Origin: Flavobacterium endophyticum
GTDB lineage: Bacteria > Bacteroidota > Bacteroidia > Flavobacteriales > Flavobacteriaceae
Assembly (NCBI RefSeq): GCF_003634455.1
Contig: NZ_RBLC01000001.1
Location: forward strand, 496,001-560,000
DNA: 64,000 bases
Direction of reading: 5' to 3'
In this document: piece after piece, positions 1 to 8,177 of the stretch
How positions within the stretch are numbered: the first letter of the stretch is position 1
Layout: each line of letters starts with the position of its first letter
Position numbers and translations under genes: made by a program
Notes under the pieces: generated by a model
Told to the model about the DNA's origin: nothing
What the model saw: only the letters and a program-made list of their open reading frames with translations
The model's database searches: none

Positions 1-82
1 TTATTATGACCTGCTCAGCCTGTCACTAATTGACGGACAGTGGGTCATCACAAACAAGCTATTAACACACGTAAACGAGTAA
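1..82 (+). CDS. C-terminal end of a putative lumazine-binding/NTF2-like protein (partial)
   Basis: An open frame runs in from the window edge (first full codon at base 2) and stops with TAA at 80-82. The 26 visible residues read DLLSLSLIDGQWVITNKL followed by a short tail. This resembles the last strand of the NTF2-like 'putative lumazine-binding' family, where a DGxWxIxNK motif closes the fold. The stop is three bases before the ATG of the nitronate monooxygenase gene, so the two are probably co-transcribed. The family call rests on a short tail only. Confidence 0.55.
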   Translation, partial: YYDLLSLSLIDGQWVITNKLLTHVNE

Positions 83-85
83 GTG

Positions 86-1159
86 ATGTGGAATAAAACC
101 AAAATAACAGAACTGCTGGGCATTCAATATCCTATTCTGCAAGGACCTATGGGCGGTGGGTTTTCAACTGCCGAACTCTTGGCTGCCGTATCTAATAATG
201 GCGGACTAGGAAGCTATGGAGCGTATACAATCACTCCCGAAGAAATACTGGAAGCAGCCAAAATCATAAAAACAAAGACGGACAAGCCCTACAACATTAA
301 CTTATGGGTATCAGACGTAGACAAAAGCTTAGCCAGTTATCCTCCAGAATCGTTAGAAAAAGTAAAAACTCTGTTCAAGCCTTATTTTGATGAGCTTGGA
401 ATTCCCTTGCCGGAACTGTCAACGGATATTCCTTCCAAATTTGAAAAACAGGTAGAAGCTTTATTCGAAATCCGCCCAGCTGTGTTCAGTTTTATATTTG
501 GCATTCCCTCCAAAGAAATCCTTGCAGAAGCCCGAAGGCTCGGGATAAAAACGGTCGGTGCGGCAACAACCCTCGACGAAGCATTGGCATTAGAAGAAGC
601 CAAAGTAGATGCTATCGTAGCTGCTGGATTTGAAGCTGGAGGCCACCGTCCTTCTTTCCTTAGGCCCGCCCAAGATTCACAAACCGGACTCTTCACTCTG
701 ATACAGCAGTTAAAAGCAAAAACAGCTACGCCTATTATTGCGGCTGGCGGCATTGCAGATGCCAAAGGCATAGCCGCCGCGCTGACGCTAGGTGCCGATG
801 CCGTACAGCTAGGCACGGCTTTTCTTGCCACAGACGAATCGGGCGCTACGCCTTTACACAAAGACCTGCTGTTTTCAGACGGCTCAAAACATACGACCCT
901 AACAAAATCTCTTACCGGACGAATGGGCCGAATGATTGCCAACAAAATATCTGACGAAATAAAATTTGAGACCGAAGTACTTCCTTTTCCGTTGCAGACT
1001 AGGCTGATAGCTCCCCTAAAAGTAGCAGCCCTAGAACAAGGAAGAACAGATATGGTCAGCTTTTGGTCCGGACAAAACACGGCTACCTTAAAACATCATA
1101 AAGCAGGAGAACTGATGCAGGCGTTGATTAAGGAAACAAGCCAACTGCTTGCTCTATAG
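86..1159 (+). CDS. NAD(P)H-dependent flavin oxidoreductase / nitronate monooxygenase
   Basis: A TIM-barrel FMN enzyme of the 2-nitropropane dioxygenase/nitronate monooxygenase family, which oxidises alkyl nitronates; some members are enoyl-ACP reductase relatives. Visible motifs are the N-terminal QGPMGGGFSTAELLAAVSNN segment, GFEAGGHR in the middle (FMN/substrate region with the catalytic-type His), and the phosphate-binding part AAGGIADAKG then GADAVQLGTAFLA. At 357 aa it has the usual family length. ATG at 86 is preferred over GTG at 83 because MWNKTKITELLG is a normal family N-terminus. Substrate specificity cannot be read from sequence. Confidence 0.9.
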   Translation: MWNKTKITELLGIQYPILQGPMGGGFSTAELLAAVSNNGGLGSYGAYTITPEEILEAAKIIKTKTDKPYNINLWVSDVDKSLASYPPESLEKVKTLFKPYFDELGIPLPELSTDIPSKFEKQVEALFEIRPAVFSFIFGIPSKEILAEARRLGIKTVGAATTLDEALALEEAKVDAIVAAGFEAGGHRPSFLRPAQDSQTGLFTLIQQLKAKTATPIIAAGGIADAKGIAAALTLGADAVQLGTAFLATDESGATPLHKDLLFSDGSKHTTLTKSLTGRMGRMIANKISDEIKFETEVLPFPLQTRLIAPLKVAALEQGRTDMVSFWSGQNTATLKHHKAGELMQALIKETSQLLAL

Positions 1160-1182
1160 ACAATCTTTAATTGAGAAATAAT

Positions 1183-1216
1183 AATCCTCGGTTGCAATTG
1201 CAGTCGGGGATTTATT
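1183..1216 (+). terminator. Probable rho-independent terminator after the nitronate monooxygenase gene
   Basis: The arms AATCCTCG (1183-1190) and CGGGGATT (1205-1212) pair with one G-T, enclosing a TGCAATTGCA self-complementary loop. A TTTATTATATTT stretch follows. The T-tract is broken, so strength is uncertain. Confidence 0.5.
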
Positions 1217-1223
1217 ATATTTG
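1192..1223 (+). promoter_or_regulatory. Bacteroidota-type promoter for the gene at 1281
   Basis: TTG at 1192-1194, a 21-base spacer, then TATATTTG at 1216-1223, matching the Bacteroidota sigma-A consensus TTG-N17/23-TAnnTTTG. It overlaps the upstream terminator hairpin and lies about 57 bases before the next ATG. Confidence 0.6.
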
Positions 1224-1280
1224 GCAAGTGTTTAATCCCGAAAATTATGTTATTGCTAATATTTAAATAGAAAATTCTAT

Positions 1281-2030
1281 ATGAAGAAATATATTTTAAC
1301 AATCTTATTAATCTTTAATTTGACATACACTTTCGGTCAGGATTATGATGAAAAATACGGAGATCCTCAAATTGTACTTATTGAGACCGACCCATGGCTT
1401 ATGGTCATTGGATCAGATGTTCCCACTTTTACCTTATATGAAAACGGACAAATCATTTACAAGAAAGTTGTCGACAAGAAACTGAAATATTTTGAAGTTC
1501 AGAATGACCCAGAAACGATACAAAAAATCATTAAATCGTTTGAGATAACTGATAATTTAATAAAGCAAGAAGATTACACTGAAGCTTCAACATCGACAGA
1601 TCAACCAACTAATATTCTAATTTTAAATTTTTTTGGCGCCGTTAAAGAAATTAGTGTATATGGCAACTTAAGAGATCCAAAAAACGAAACACGCCAAAAA
1701 ACACCAAAAGATTTTCTAACTGTTTACGATAACATTATTAAATACGAAAACAGTACGGCTAAAGAATGGCTACCTGATACATTTGAAGTAATGGCAACAA
1801 AATATAGCTATTCGCCAGAAACGCCTTTAAAATGGAACAAGGATTGGAATGATATAAACAGTAGTACAACCGTAAAAAGAAGCGATGACTTATATAGCAT
1901 ATATTTAGATAAAAAATATTTTCAAGAGTTTATCAAACTATTACGCAGTATGAAGGAAAAGCAAGCGGTTGAGATTAATGGTGAAAAATATTCTTTAACC
2001 TATCGACTCCCTTTCCCTAATTTAAAATAA
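1281..2030 (+). CDS. Secreted hypothetical protein
   Basis: A 249-aa protein with a Sec signal peptide (MKKYILTILLIFNLTYTFGQ, cleavage probable after TFG or TFGQ), so it is predicted periplasmic or exported. The mature part is hydrophilic with alternating charged and aromatic residues and has no motif I recognise. A predicted 21-spacer promoter lies just upstream. The small membrane-protein gene at 2086 follows after 55 bases. No function can be assigned. Confidence 0.8.
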   Translation: MKKYILTILLIFNLTYTFGQDYDEKYGDPQIVLIETDPWLMVIGSDVPTFTLYENGQIIYKKVVDKKLKYFEVQNDPETIQKIIKSFEITDNLIKQEDYTEASTSTDQPTNILILNFFGAVKEISVYGNLRDPKNETRQKTPKDFLTVYDNIIKYENSTAKEWLPDTFEVMATKYSYSPETPLKWNKDWNDINSSTTVKRSDDLYSIYLDKKYFQEFIKLLRSMKEKQAVEINGEKYSLTYRLPFPNLK

Positions 2031-2085
2031 AAGATACTTATCAAATCTGTATCTCAAAAAACTAAATCTTACTACCAACAGCATT

Positions 2086-2334
2086 ATGAAAACAAATAAA
2101 TTATCCGAATTAACTCTCGAAGAACTCCATAAAGAAAAAAACAAATTAAAAGGAGTCGTGATTGGGTTTGGCATTGTAATGCTCCTAGCCTGCGGCGGAC
2201 TCTTATTTCTGATTATAAAGAACCAAAACTTTGCGCTTTTTGCGGTTATTCCGGGCTGTATGCTGACATTGCTGCCAAGCTTTATCCGATTGGGACAGCT
2301 GAATACCGAAATCAAATCGCGAAACTCTAACTAA
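2086..2334 (+). CDS. Small two-helix membrane protein (flavobacterial family)
   Basis: An 82-aa protein with an amphipathic N-terminus (KLSELTLEELHKEKNKLKG), two hydrophobic helices (about residues 24-44 and 49-66) and a polar tail ending TEIKSRNSN. It is probably an inner-membrane hairpin. A second member of the same family exists at 49492-49744 with the same LTELTIEDL start and TEIKSRNSD end, but that copy is frameshifted, so this is the intact paralogue. No biochemical role is known to me. Confidence 0.8.
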   Translation: MKTNKLSELTLEELHKEKNKLKGVVIGFGIVMLLACGGLLFLIIKNQNFALFAVIPGCMLTLLPSFIRLGQLNTEIKSRNSN

Positions 2335-2359
2335 CAACCTCCTGCCAAACTTTTACAAA

Positions 2360-3154
2360 ATGGAAAACACTTGCCTTAACTGCAACCATCTTATAACTGA
2401 AAATTTTTGCACCTACTGCGGACAGAAAAAATACAAAAGGATTGACCGAAAATACCTGACCGACGAGGTACAGTACATGGTCATCCATACCAACAAAGGC
2501 TTTTTTTATTCGTTAAAAAATATCATTAAGGCTCCGGGAAAGACCGCAAGAGATTTTATCGACGGCAACAGGGTCAACCATTACAAACCCCTTTTGATGG
2601 CCTTTGTATTGAGCGGTATTTCAGCCTTCATATCCTTTAAGATTATCGATATGAATTCTGTAATGGAGCGGTACTTTGCAGCGCATACAGAGCAAAAAAT
2701 AGCTGTCTCATGGATGAATGACCTAACATCCGTAATGTCTAGCTACAGTTCTGCCCTAATGCTGTTATTGATTCCGATAGTTTCAATTGTCACGGTCTTA
2801 GTGTTCCGCAAATGGGGCCAGAATTATTACGAGCATATAATCATGAATACCTATATTCAGATTTTATATACTATTATCTCGATAGTCCTCTTGTCGCCCA
2901 TAATGTATTTTTTAAAAGACAGTCCCGATACGTTCATGCTTGTAGTAATAGGCTCTACATTCATCATCTATCCGATTATCATGACATGGTTTTATAAGCA
3001 ATTCTATTCCCAAAAAAGCATAAGCGACGTCATTATAAAGGTGCTCCTGCTTATGGCAGTAGGTATTATATTGTACATAGGGCTTATATTCGCTGTAGCT
3101 ATTTATATGATTATAACCAATCCTGCAATGTTCCAACAGATGCAGCCTAAGTAA
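2360..3154 (+). CDS. DUF3667 domain membrane protein
   Basis: A 264-aa protein with an N-terminal zinc-ribbon-like double CxxC (CLNC near residue 4, CTYC near residue 17), then a conserved region with FFYSLKNIIKAPGKTARDFI and GNRVNHYKPLLM, which is the DUF3667 signature. About five hydrophobic helices follow to the C-terminus. The family is common in Bacteroidota and has no established function. It lies 25 bases after the small membrane protein, so a shared transcript is likely. Confidence 0.85.
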   Translation: MENTCLNCNHLITENFCTYCGQKKYKRIDRKYLTDEVQYMVIHTNKGFFYSLKNIIKAPGKTARDFIDGNRVNHYKPLLMAFVLSGISAFISFKIIDMNSVMERYFAAHTEQKIAVSWMNDLTSVMSSYSSALMLLLIPIVSIVTVLVFRKWGQNYYEHIIMNTYIQILYTIISIVLLSPIMYFLKDSPDTFMLVVIGSTFIIYPIIMTWFYKQFYSQKSISDVIIKVLLLMAVGIILYIGLIFAVAIYMIITNPAMFQQMQPK

Positions 3155-3202
3155 TACAATTGTTTTAGATACACAATATCGCTATCGGCTATTTATAACA
3201 AA

Positions 3203-3234
3203 CGCGGGCTTCCAATGGAAGCCCGCGCTATATT
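3203..3234. terminator. Bidirectional terminator between convergent genes
   Basis: A perfect 11-bp stem, CGCGGGCTTCC (3203-3213) with GGAAGCCCGCG (3217-3227), has a 3-base loop. It sits in the gap between the DUF3667 gene and the minus-strand lipoprotein gene, and the stem is far more GC-rich than its surroundings. Confidence 0.8.
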
Positions 3235-3253
3235 TAGAATTTCCTATACTTTC

Positions 3254-4186
3254 TTAAAAGTAATAAGGACCAGCCCATTCGCTTCTGTCAGAACCTGTAC
3301 AGTTGGCTCTTACATAAAAAGCATTCCATAAGCAGTACATGTTCGAAATAGAAATAGAAGTGTTAGAAGTTTCAAAAGTATTTCCATTTGCTGGATTATC
3401 AGTAGCCTCTTGAACGATAGAAATCGTATAGCTCTGAGGATTGCCCCCCAGATAGCTCCATGAAAAAGCCCTTGTCTCTCCCATTCCTGCATTGCAAGCG
3501 CCAGAAATATTCCAGCTGTTTAAGTTAACCGGTTTTGGGCAAGAGCCCATCGTAGTATACGTATATTTGACAAAAGCAGTCGTTTCGCCCGAAGAACAAT
3601 ACGAACGCACATAAAAATCATAAGCCGTAGAAGCTTGGATACCCGAAATTGTTTTTGAAGAACTTCCAAAAGAAGTAGTCTCACGAGTTCCGGTTCCTAA
3701 AACAAATCCCGCAAGGCCATATTCTACCTCAAAGTGATCTGCAGACCCGCCCGTAAAAGCAAATTGAAGATCGACTGCATCTGGATAAAACTGTCCTATC
3801 TGCACCGTGGTGGTACCCACGCACTGGCTCACTTGGGTCGTCACGCTCGAAAGCTTATAAGGAGCGCTGTTTTCGGTAGCGCTGCAGATGCCCGTGATAT
3901 AAAAATCATAAGTTGTAGAAGGCGTTAGGCCCGTAATTTCTTGTTGCGAGTTAGAAGTCACCACAACCGTTCCGGATCCTGGCGTAAAGCCGGTCGCGCC
4001 ATACTCTATCCTAAAAGAGTTGGCATTGCTGCCTGGCATAAAGCTGAGTGTAGCGCTGACAGGTGAGGTATAAAAAGAAACCGATTCTACCTTGCCGCAG
4101 TTCGATCCGCCGTCATCGCCGCCAGAACATCCCATGAAGAGGACAAAAATAAAAAGAGAAGCGAGGGTCTTGATTTTTGTGTTCAT
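3254..4186 (-). CDS. Fibronectin type III repeat lipoprotein, probably surface exposed
   Basis: A 310-aa lipoprotein: N-terminal signal with lipobox LFMGC (Cys20), followed by SGGDDGG, an acidic post-cysteine stretch like the Bacteroidota lipoprotein export signal. Two tandem fibronectin III-like modules are visible, each ending in a TYDFYITGIC or AYDFYVRSYC strand (about residues 35-118 and 120-205) and each holding a [FR]xxEYG strand. A third, divergent cysteine-containing module follows to the end. Such proteins usually serve adhesion or glycan contact. Ligand unknown. Confidence 0.8.
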   Translation of the reverse strand: MNTKIKTLASLFIFVLFMGCSGGDDGGSNCGKVESVSFYTSPVSATLSFMPGSNANSFRIEYGATGFTPGSGTVVVTSNSQQEITGLTPSTTYDFYITGICSATENSAPYKLSSVTTQVSQCVGTTTVQIGQFYPDAVDLQFAFTGGSADHFEVEYGLAGFVLGTGTRETTSFGSSSKTISGIQASTAYDFYVRSYCSSGETTAFVKYTYTTMGSCPKPVNLNSWNISGACNAGMGETRAFSWSYLGGNPQSYTISIVQEATDNPANGNTFETSNTSISISNMYCLWNAFYVRANCTGSDRSEWAGPYYF

Positions 4187-4469
4187 TCTTTAATTTTATG
4201 AGTTAGTTTGCTAAAATATTTGGCGCGGCAAGATAGCAACATTTTAATTCTGGCAAAAATTTTTATAAAACTTTATTAAAACCACTGCCGCATTGCTTAT
4301 ATAGCAAGACTTTTACTATTTATATTGAAGAATTATTATCTTTGATAGCAGGCTGTGCCGGTTGGCTGTTAGTGTTGGTTGGCACCGTTTTTATAGTTAT
4401 CAGTATAAGCTCTCTTAGGCTATATAAAAATACGTCCCTAATATTAACAACAGCAAACCAACCGAAACC
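4187..4469. other. Intergenic region between divergent genes
   Basis: 283 bases without a convincing gene. It must hold the promoters of the two divergent lipoprotein genes. A -7-like TATCTTTG is at 4337-4344 on the plus strand, about 125 bases before the downstream ATG, but no TTG lies at the proper distance. A TTGGC/GGTTGG-rich patch (4353-4390) has no clear role. Confidence 0.4.
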
Positions 4470-5003
4470 ATGCCTAAACCAGTTCCCCTATTTCTCCTCC
4501 TTGGCTGGCTCATGTTGGCTGGCTGTTCTGGCAGCACTACAGACCCGACAGCACTTTACAATAAAAAAGCCAATGAATTAATGGCCAAAGTTATCGAAGA
4601 CTCAAATTGCTCGTGCTTGTTGCCAATCCCTAAAAAATCTTTAATCGCGATGGCTTATGCTGAAAGCCTTTCTCCAAAAATTGAAAATATCGTCATAGAA
4701 AAGCTAAAGCTGCGCAACAATGCAGAATTGGACAGTCTGGCCAATTGGTCTCGAGAATTTAAACTAGATCCGCAAACGCTCAAGAAAAACGGCGTCAAAA
4801 TCATTAGCCTAGAAGACTTTAACTATAAAAATGATTCTATTATTAAGATTTGTCCAAACGGTATACTATCGCTCCAAAAGCCTATTTTTGACCGCCACTT
4901 TAAGAGAGCCGTCATAGATTATAAGTGGGCATTTTCTTGCATGAGTGGACCAATAAGCACTTTTGAATTTAAAAATAACAAATGGACTCCAATTGAAGAT
5001 TAA
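4470..5003 (+). CDS. Hypothetical lipoprotein
   Basis: A 177-aa protein with a short signal peptide and lipobox (LMLAGC, Cys19), predicted to be anchored in the envelope. The mature part has a helical region around residues 30-110 with scattered cysteines (NCSCLL) and a C-terminal FEFKNNKW strand. I do not recognise a family. The next gene starts 17 bases later, and three small genes (4470, 5021, 5483) look like one transcript. Confidence 0.7.
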   Translation: MPKPVPLFLLLGWLMLAGCSGSTTDPTALYNKKANELMAKVIEDSNCSCLLPIPKKSLIAMAYAESLSPKIENIVIEKLKLRNNAELDSLANWSREFKLDPQTLKKNGVKIISLEDFNYKNDSIIKICPNGILSLQKPIFDRHFKRAVIDYKWAFSCMSGPISTFEFKNNKWTPIED

Positions 5004-5020
5004 AAAACAGCGCACAAACC

Positions 5021-5479
5021 ATGAAATTAAAAAAGCCCACTATCATAATCATCATAGTAGCCAACACACTTTTTCTTCTAGTGCTATTTTATAACTTCTA
5101 TTATAAAAAAGCATCATTCAATAGTTCTATAAAAGCAGAAGTACCCGCTACGAGAATCACTAAAGCCTATAGCGAAGCTGGCAGATGGTATTGGGGCAAT
5201 AAAGAAATTGATTTTTACGATGAGCATGCTATCAACCTCAACAAAAAAGAGATTGCCGAATTTTGCACTATCATCAATGCTTCGCATGCAAAATATATTG
5301 ACAACATACGCCCAGATTATTGGGTTGACATTAACTTAGAAACAATTGATAAAAAAGCTATTCTCATCACCCTAAATCAAAATAAGACCGATGGATTTTT
5401 TTTCGAGATAAACCATGATGGTACTTTTGAAGGCAAAGCTTTGGCAAATTTTATTGTAAAACACATATATAAGCAGTAA
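5021..5479 (+). CDS. Hypothetical single-pass membrane protein
   Basis: A 152-aa protein. A basic start MKLKK leads into one hydrophobic helix (about residues 7-28), then a soluble domain that would lie in the periplasm. Visible features are a RWYWGNKEIDFYDEHAI segment and an alternating beta-like C-terminal half. No family recognised. It lies between a lipoprotein gene and a small membrane-protein gene (3-base gap downstream), suggesting a joint envelope role. Confidence 0.7.
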   Translation: MKLKKPTIIIIIVANTLFLLVLFYNFYYKKASFNSSIKAEVPATRITKAYSEAGRWYWGNKEIDFYDEHAINLNKKEIAEFCTIINASHAKYIDNIRPDYWVDINLETIDKKAILITLNQNKTDGFFFEINHDGTFEGKALANFIVKHIYKQ

Positions 5480-5482
5480 TAT

Positions 5483-5710
5483 ATGGAAACAATCTACAAC
5501 TTATTTCCTTCACTTGCCCTTATAGCATTTTGTATTCTGATGATTTGGCTAGCAACATATCTAAGAACTAAGAAAATTAAAAAACTTGAAGAAAAAGGGC
5601 TAGAAATAGATTTTGCAACAAAAATAAATCCGTGGAAAACGTATATTATTAGCAGTGTTGGCATAGCTATACTAGTTTTTGATATCATCAAAAGATTGTT
5701 TTTTAATTAA
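5483..5710 (+). CDS. Small two-helix membrane protein, hypothetical
   Basis: A 75-aa protein with two hydrophobic helices (about residues 7-25 and 53-71) joined by a charged loop (RTKKIKKLEEKGLE). It is likely an inner-membrane hairpin. The ATG is three bases after the preceding stop, which supports translation as the last gene of a three-gene unit. No homologue recognised. Confidence 0.65.
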   Translation: METIYNLFPSLALIAFCILMIWLATYLRTKKIKKLEEKGLEIDFATKINPWKTYIISSVGIAILVFDIIKRLFFN

Positions 5711-5909
5711 GCTACTCTTATTAAAGTAGAGAACCTCAATAGTAAAATAGAGATCTTATGCACGAGCAAGGTCAGACTGTCTCCAACCCTTTTGAGTTCT
5801 AAGTTTAACTATATTTTGACCACTTTTTTTACTAAAACACTCTGTGTCAACTTTCTATATGACAACATTCTCAAAATAATCTCTCACCTTTGTTTTCAAA
5901 TATTTACAC

Positions 5910-6122
5910 ATGAAAACACAAGACCCAACCCACGCCACACTCTTCGAATTCACCACACCACACAGCCTGCAAAAAAGCCTGCACTATGTGCTGTTTAATT
6001 ACCTCAACCAAAAAGATCTAGTACTGCCCGATAATTTCCAGACCATTATCGAAGACTTTTATTTTCTCTTGGCCTATCTGCAAGAAGCGCAAGAACAGCA
6101 GTTGTCTTCGGGCAATTGCTAA
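5910..6122 (+). CDS. Small hypothetical cytoplasmic protein
   Basis: A 70-aa protein, mostly helical by composition (HSLQKSLHYVLFNYL, then IIEDFYFLLAYLQEAQEQQL), without signal peptide or membrane segment. It has its own intergenic space on both sides (200 and 129 bases). Coding character is reasonable but the gene is short and unrecognised. Confidence 0.5.
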   Translation: MKTQDPTHATLFEFTTPHSLQKSLHYVLFNYLNQKDLVLPDNFQTIIEDFYFLLAYLQEAQEQQLSSGNC

Positions 6123-6251
6123 GATAAAATTTCACAAGAAGCAATCATTTTTAACATTACAAGGCTTGCATGTTACAAAATAAGTTCGTAAAATTGAATT
6201 GATTTTTACCCCTAAACGCCACAATAGAGTAGTAATTTAAAATGATTAATA

Positions 6252-6794
6252 ATGAGAAAGTTTATTTCTACAATTCCGCCACAAGAAGTAACCCACAACT
6301 TCACTACGGCAATCAATGCTGCCTTGGTTCCATTGTCAGGCTTTAGAGTCTACATGACAGACAGCGAAAAAGCAGGCCGTTCTATGGCCGAAGACCGCGA
6401 AGGCTATGTACGCCTAATTTCAAGAATCGCCAACCAGTTTCCAGATGCCCTGAGCCGTTCTGATGCTCCCGATGATCTCGTAACGCACCTAGACTATTAT
6501 GACAGGCTCGAAGCCAATCGCTTGGCGCTGCTGCAGGCACTAGAAGTCATACAAGAAATTAGCCTGGGCACTGCTACCGACATTATGACCTTTGCAGACC
6601 GCTACCATGCCAATCTCAAGATTGCCCGAAACCACGATGCTTCTATTGATCTGGCCATGAGAGAAGTTGACGACTGGAACGCCCGTTTTGGCAACAGGAC
6701 TCCGCAAGAACCAGAAAATCCCGAACCCACAAAAGAAGAAAAGAAACCTACAAAAGATGGAGAGCCACCGCTAGATTCGCCTCCTATAGAATAA
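6252..6794 (+). CDS. Hypothetical helical protein with Pro/Lys/Glu-rich tail
   Basis: A 180-aa protein. Residues 1-145 appear helical with conserved-looking segments (YVRLISRIANQFPDALSRSD; HLDYYDRLEANRLALLQAL). Residues 150-180 are a disordered tail of PEPTKEEKKPTKDGEPP type. No signal peptide, no membrane segment and no recognised family. It is followed by a good terminator and the repeat patch at 6.9 kb. Confidence 0.65.
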   Translation: MRKFISTIPPQEVTHNFTTAINAALVPLSGFRVYMTDSEKAGRSMAEDREGYVRLISRIANQFPDALSRSDAPDDLVTHLDYYDRLEANRLALLQALEVIQEISLGTATDIMTFADRYHANLKIARNHDASIDLAMREVDDWNARFGNRTPQEPENPEPTKEEKKPTKDGEPPLDSPPIE

Positions 6795-6832
6795 TACCTT
6801 GTTATCTTTCCCATATTTAATTTTAAGGTTGC

Positions 6833-6866
6833 CTGTCGTAGCAAATGCTGCGGCAGGTTTTTTTTA
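6833..6866 (+). terminator. Rho-independent terminator
   Basis: The arms CCTGTCGTAGCA (6833-6844) and TGCTGCGGCAGG (6847-6858) pair with two G-T wobbles, and a run of eight T follows. It lies 39 bases after the 6252 gene. Confidence 0.8.
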
Positions 6867-6884
6867 TGTCTGCCTAAGAAAAAC

Positions 6885-7145
6885 GGAGAAGCATTTAGCC
6901 CATCCCCTAAGCAGACCTTACTATTGGGCTAGGTATAGCTTGGGGCTAGGTAGGCATGCCTTGCCCAGCATCTAAGTATACCTTGCCTGCCATCTAAGTC
7001 GGCCTAGCTCATAGGCAAGCTATGCCTAGGGGTATAGGTAAGAGCACCTAGCCCTACACCTAGGTTGGCCTAGCCTTTTATGTAGGTAGACCTTGAGGTT
7101 GGGCAAGGTAGGCCTGGGGTGGTGTGTAGGTGTGCTTTGCCGTTT
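6885..7145. repeat. Degenerate short tandem/interspersed repeat patch (TAGG/CCTTGCC type)
   Basis: About 260 bases between 6.88 and 7.15 kb are built from imperfect units of roughly 17-26 bases. A typical unit starts TAGGT or TAAGT and contains CCTTGCC or GGCCTAG. Clear unit starts are near 6925, 6940, 6977, 6999, 7050, 7080, 7108 and 7127. Both orientations occur (CCTAGG and TAGGCC), so the patch could fold extensively. It is much more GC-rich than neighbouring intergenic DNA and has no open frame I would trust. Confidence 0.7.
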
Positions 7146-7294
7146 AGATAGCTGGAGTTTTGACAACCCTAAAAAACACTTATCGGCTAAAACCGACCAC
7201 TTACGCCGATATTCGACCACTTATTACTTCTCGCTATGAAATTAAGAGGATAAATGAAACATTTGCTGCACTATTAATTTAAACAAATAACATT

Positions 7295-7990
7295 ATGCTA
7301 AGATTCAATCTTTTCCAAAAATTCATGCTTGTTTATTGTGTTTCAATTGCAATTGCATCCTGCTCTGCAGACGAAAGCCTTACAACAGAAGTATCACCCC
7401 AAAACCAAGTGTTAAGCCGTACAAGCGAAGAAGAAGACCTATTAAAAGAAACTAATGCAGTATTTGAAAAACACAAGCATTTAAAAGGCATAAATATCAA
7501 ATCAACAATAACCCAGATCGACAATCAAAGGCCAGTTCATTTTCGATATTATCTGTCAAAAATGAACAAGAGAATCCAATCTGTAGAAGAAACCACGCGC
7601 GTATCATTTTCTGCCGAGAATGAATTAGAACAATTTGACGTTTTTGTTATAAAATATAAAGAAGCTGACCAGGCCCGATCGATGGTAATTATAGAAAATA
7701 AATACTTTGACAATACCCTAATTTATGATGGCGGACTTGTAGATTATGCCGTTACAAAGCCTGAAATTCAAATTCATGAAATAGAAAGTCCGATCTATGT
7801 AGCCAACAAAGTCCGCTTTTCTTCAGCCTGCTATAAAAGATGTATTGGCGCAATCCAAGACGACATTACTATTTGGCATTTTGGACTATTGGCTGTATGC
7901 ACTCCATGCGCTGCAGCGGGGGCGGCCTATGTAGCCGCAGCCGTACTCGGATGTGCCGGAGGTTGTTTTGTAACCGTTTGGGAAAAATAA
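7295..7990 (+). CDS. Lipoprotein with C-terminal six-cysteine hydrophobic module
   Basis: A 231-aa lipoprotein: signal peptide with lipobox IAIASC (Cys23) followed by SADES. Residues 45-175 form a soluble domain (helix ETNAVFEKHKHL, then beta-rich VRFSAEN-type segments). Residues 176-231 differ sharply: Gly/Ala-rich, hydrophobic, with cysteines at 179, 183, 202, 205, 220 and 224 (CX3C, CX2C, CX3C). Such a tail resembles secreted Cys-rich peptide modules, for example halocin C8-type domains, but I cannot confirm homology. A 51-aa membrane-protein gene follows after one base. Confidence 0.8.
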   Translation: MLRFNLFQKFMLVYCVSIAIASCSADESLTTEVSPQNQVLSRTSEEEDLLKETNAVFEKHKHLKGINIKSTITQIDNQRPVHFRYYLSKMNKRIQSVEETTRVSFSAENELEQFDVFVIKYKEADQARSMVIIENKYFDNTLIYDGGLVDYAVTKPEIQIHEIESPIYVANKVRFSSACYKRCIGAIQDDITIWHFGLLAVCTPCAAAGAAYVAAAVLGCAGGCFVTVWEK

Positions 7991-7991
7991 G

Positions 7992-8147
7992 ATGAACCAT
8001 TTTACCAGAATAGTACTATTTATATTTATGTGCTCTGTGGCATTTAGTCTCAATAAATCACCTAATGCGGGTCCATTCTATCTAGCAATAGGTATCGTGG
8101 GCACAGCTTATCTTATCTATAGAATCAAATCAGATAAAGAAAAATAA
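7992..8147 (+). CDS. 51-aa membrane protein downstream of the Cys-rich lipoprotein
   Basis: The ATG is one base after the stop of the lipoprotein gene, and the frame is open for 51 codons to TAA (8145-8147). The protein has two hydrophobic stretches (IVLFIFMCSVAFSL and YLAIGIVGTAYLI) separated by NKSPNAGPF and ends in a basic/acidic tail RIKSDKEK. Placement directly before a strong terminator makes it the second gene of a two-gene unit. A role in protecting against or moving the Cys-rich protein is only a guess. Confidence 0.65.
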   Translation: MNHFTRIVLFIFMCSVAFSLNKSPNAGPFYLAIGIVGTAYLIYRIKSDKEK

Positions 8148-8177
8148 AAGCAGGCTTTATTAAATCTCAATTCAATA

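Noticed and set aside
382..1080. Long open frames on the strand opposite clear genes (for example inside the nitronate monooxygenase, amidase, antiporter and ABC-F genes)
   Set aside because: Ser/Ala/Pro-rich, without domains, and fully inside well-supported genes; they reflect codon use on the other strand.
4342..4581. 79-codon open frame overlapping the start of the 4470 lipoprotein gene
   Set aside because: It is in another frame, runs through the probable promoter region, and its product has no family character; the 4470 frame has a proper signal peptide and lipobox.
5711..5909. Possible RNA or insertion remnant in the gap before the 5910 gene
   Set aside because: A small CTACT/AGTAG hairpin and a GGTCAGACTGTCTCC stretch are present but match no RNA family or element I can recognise.
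6885..7145. CRISPR-like array
   Set aside because: Units vary in length and sequence, there are no constant repeats with unique spacers, and no cas genes are near.
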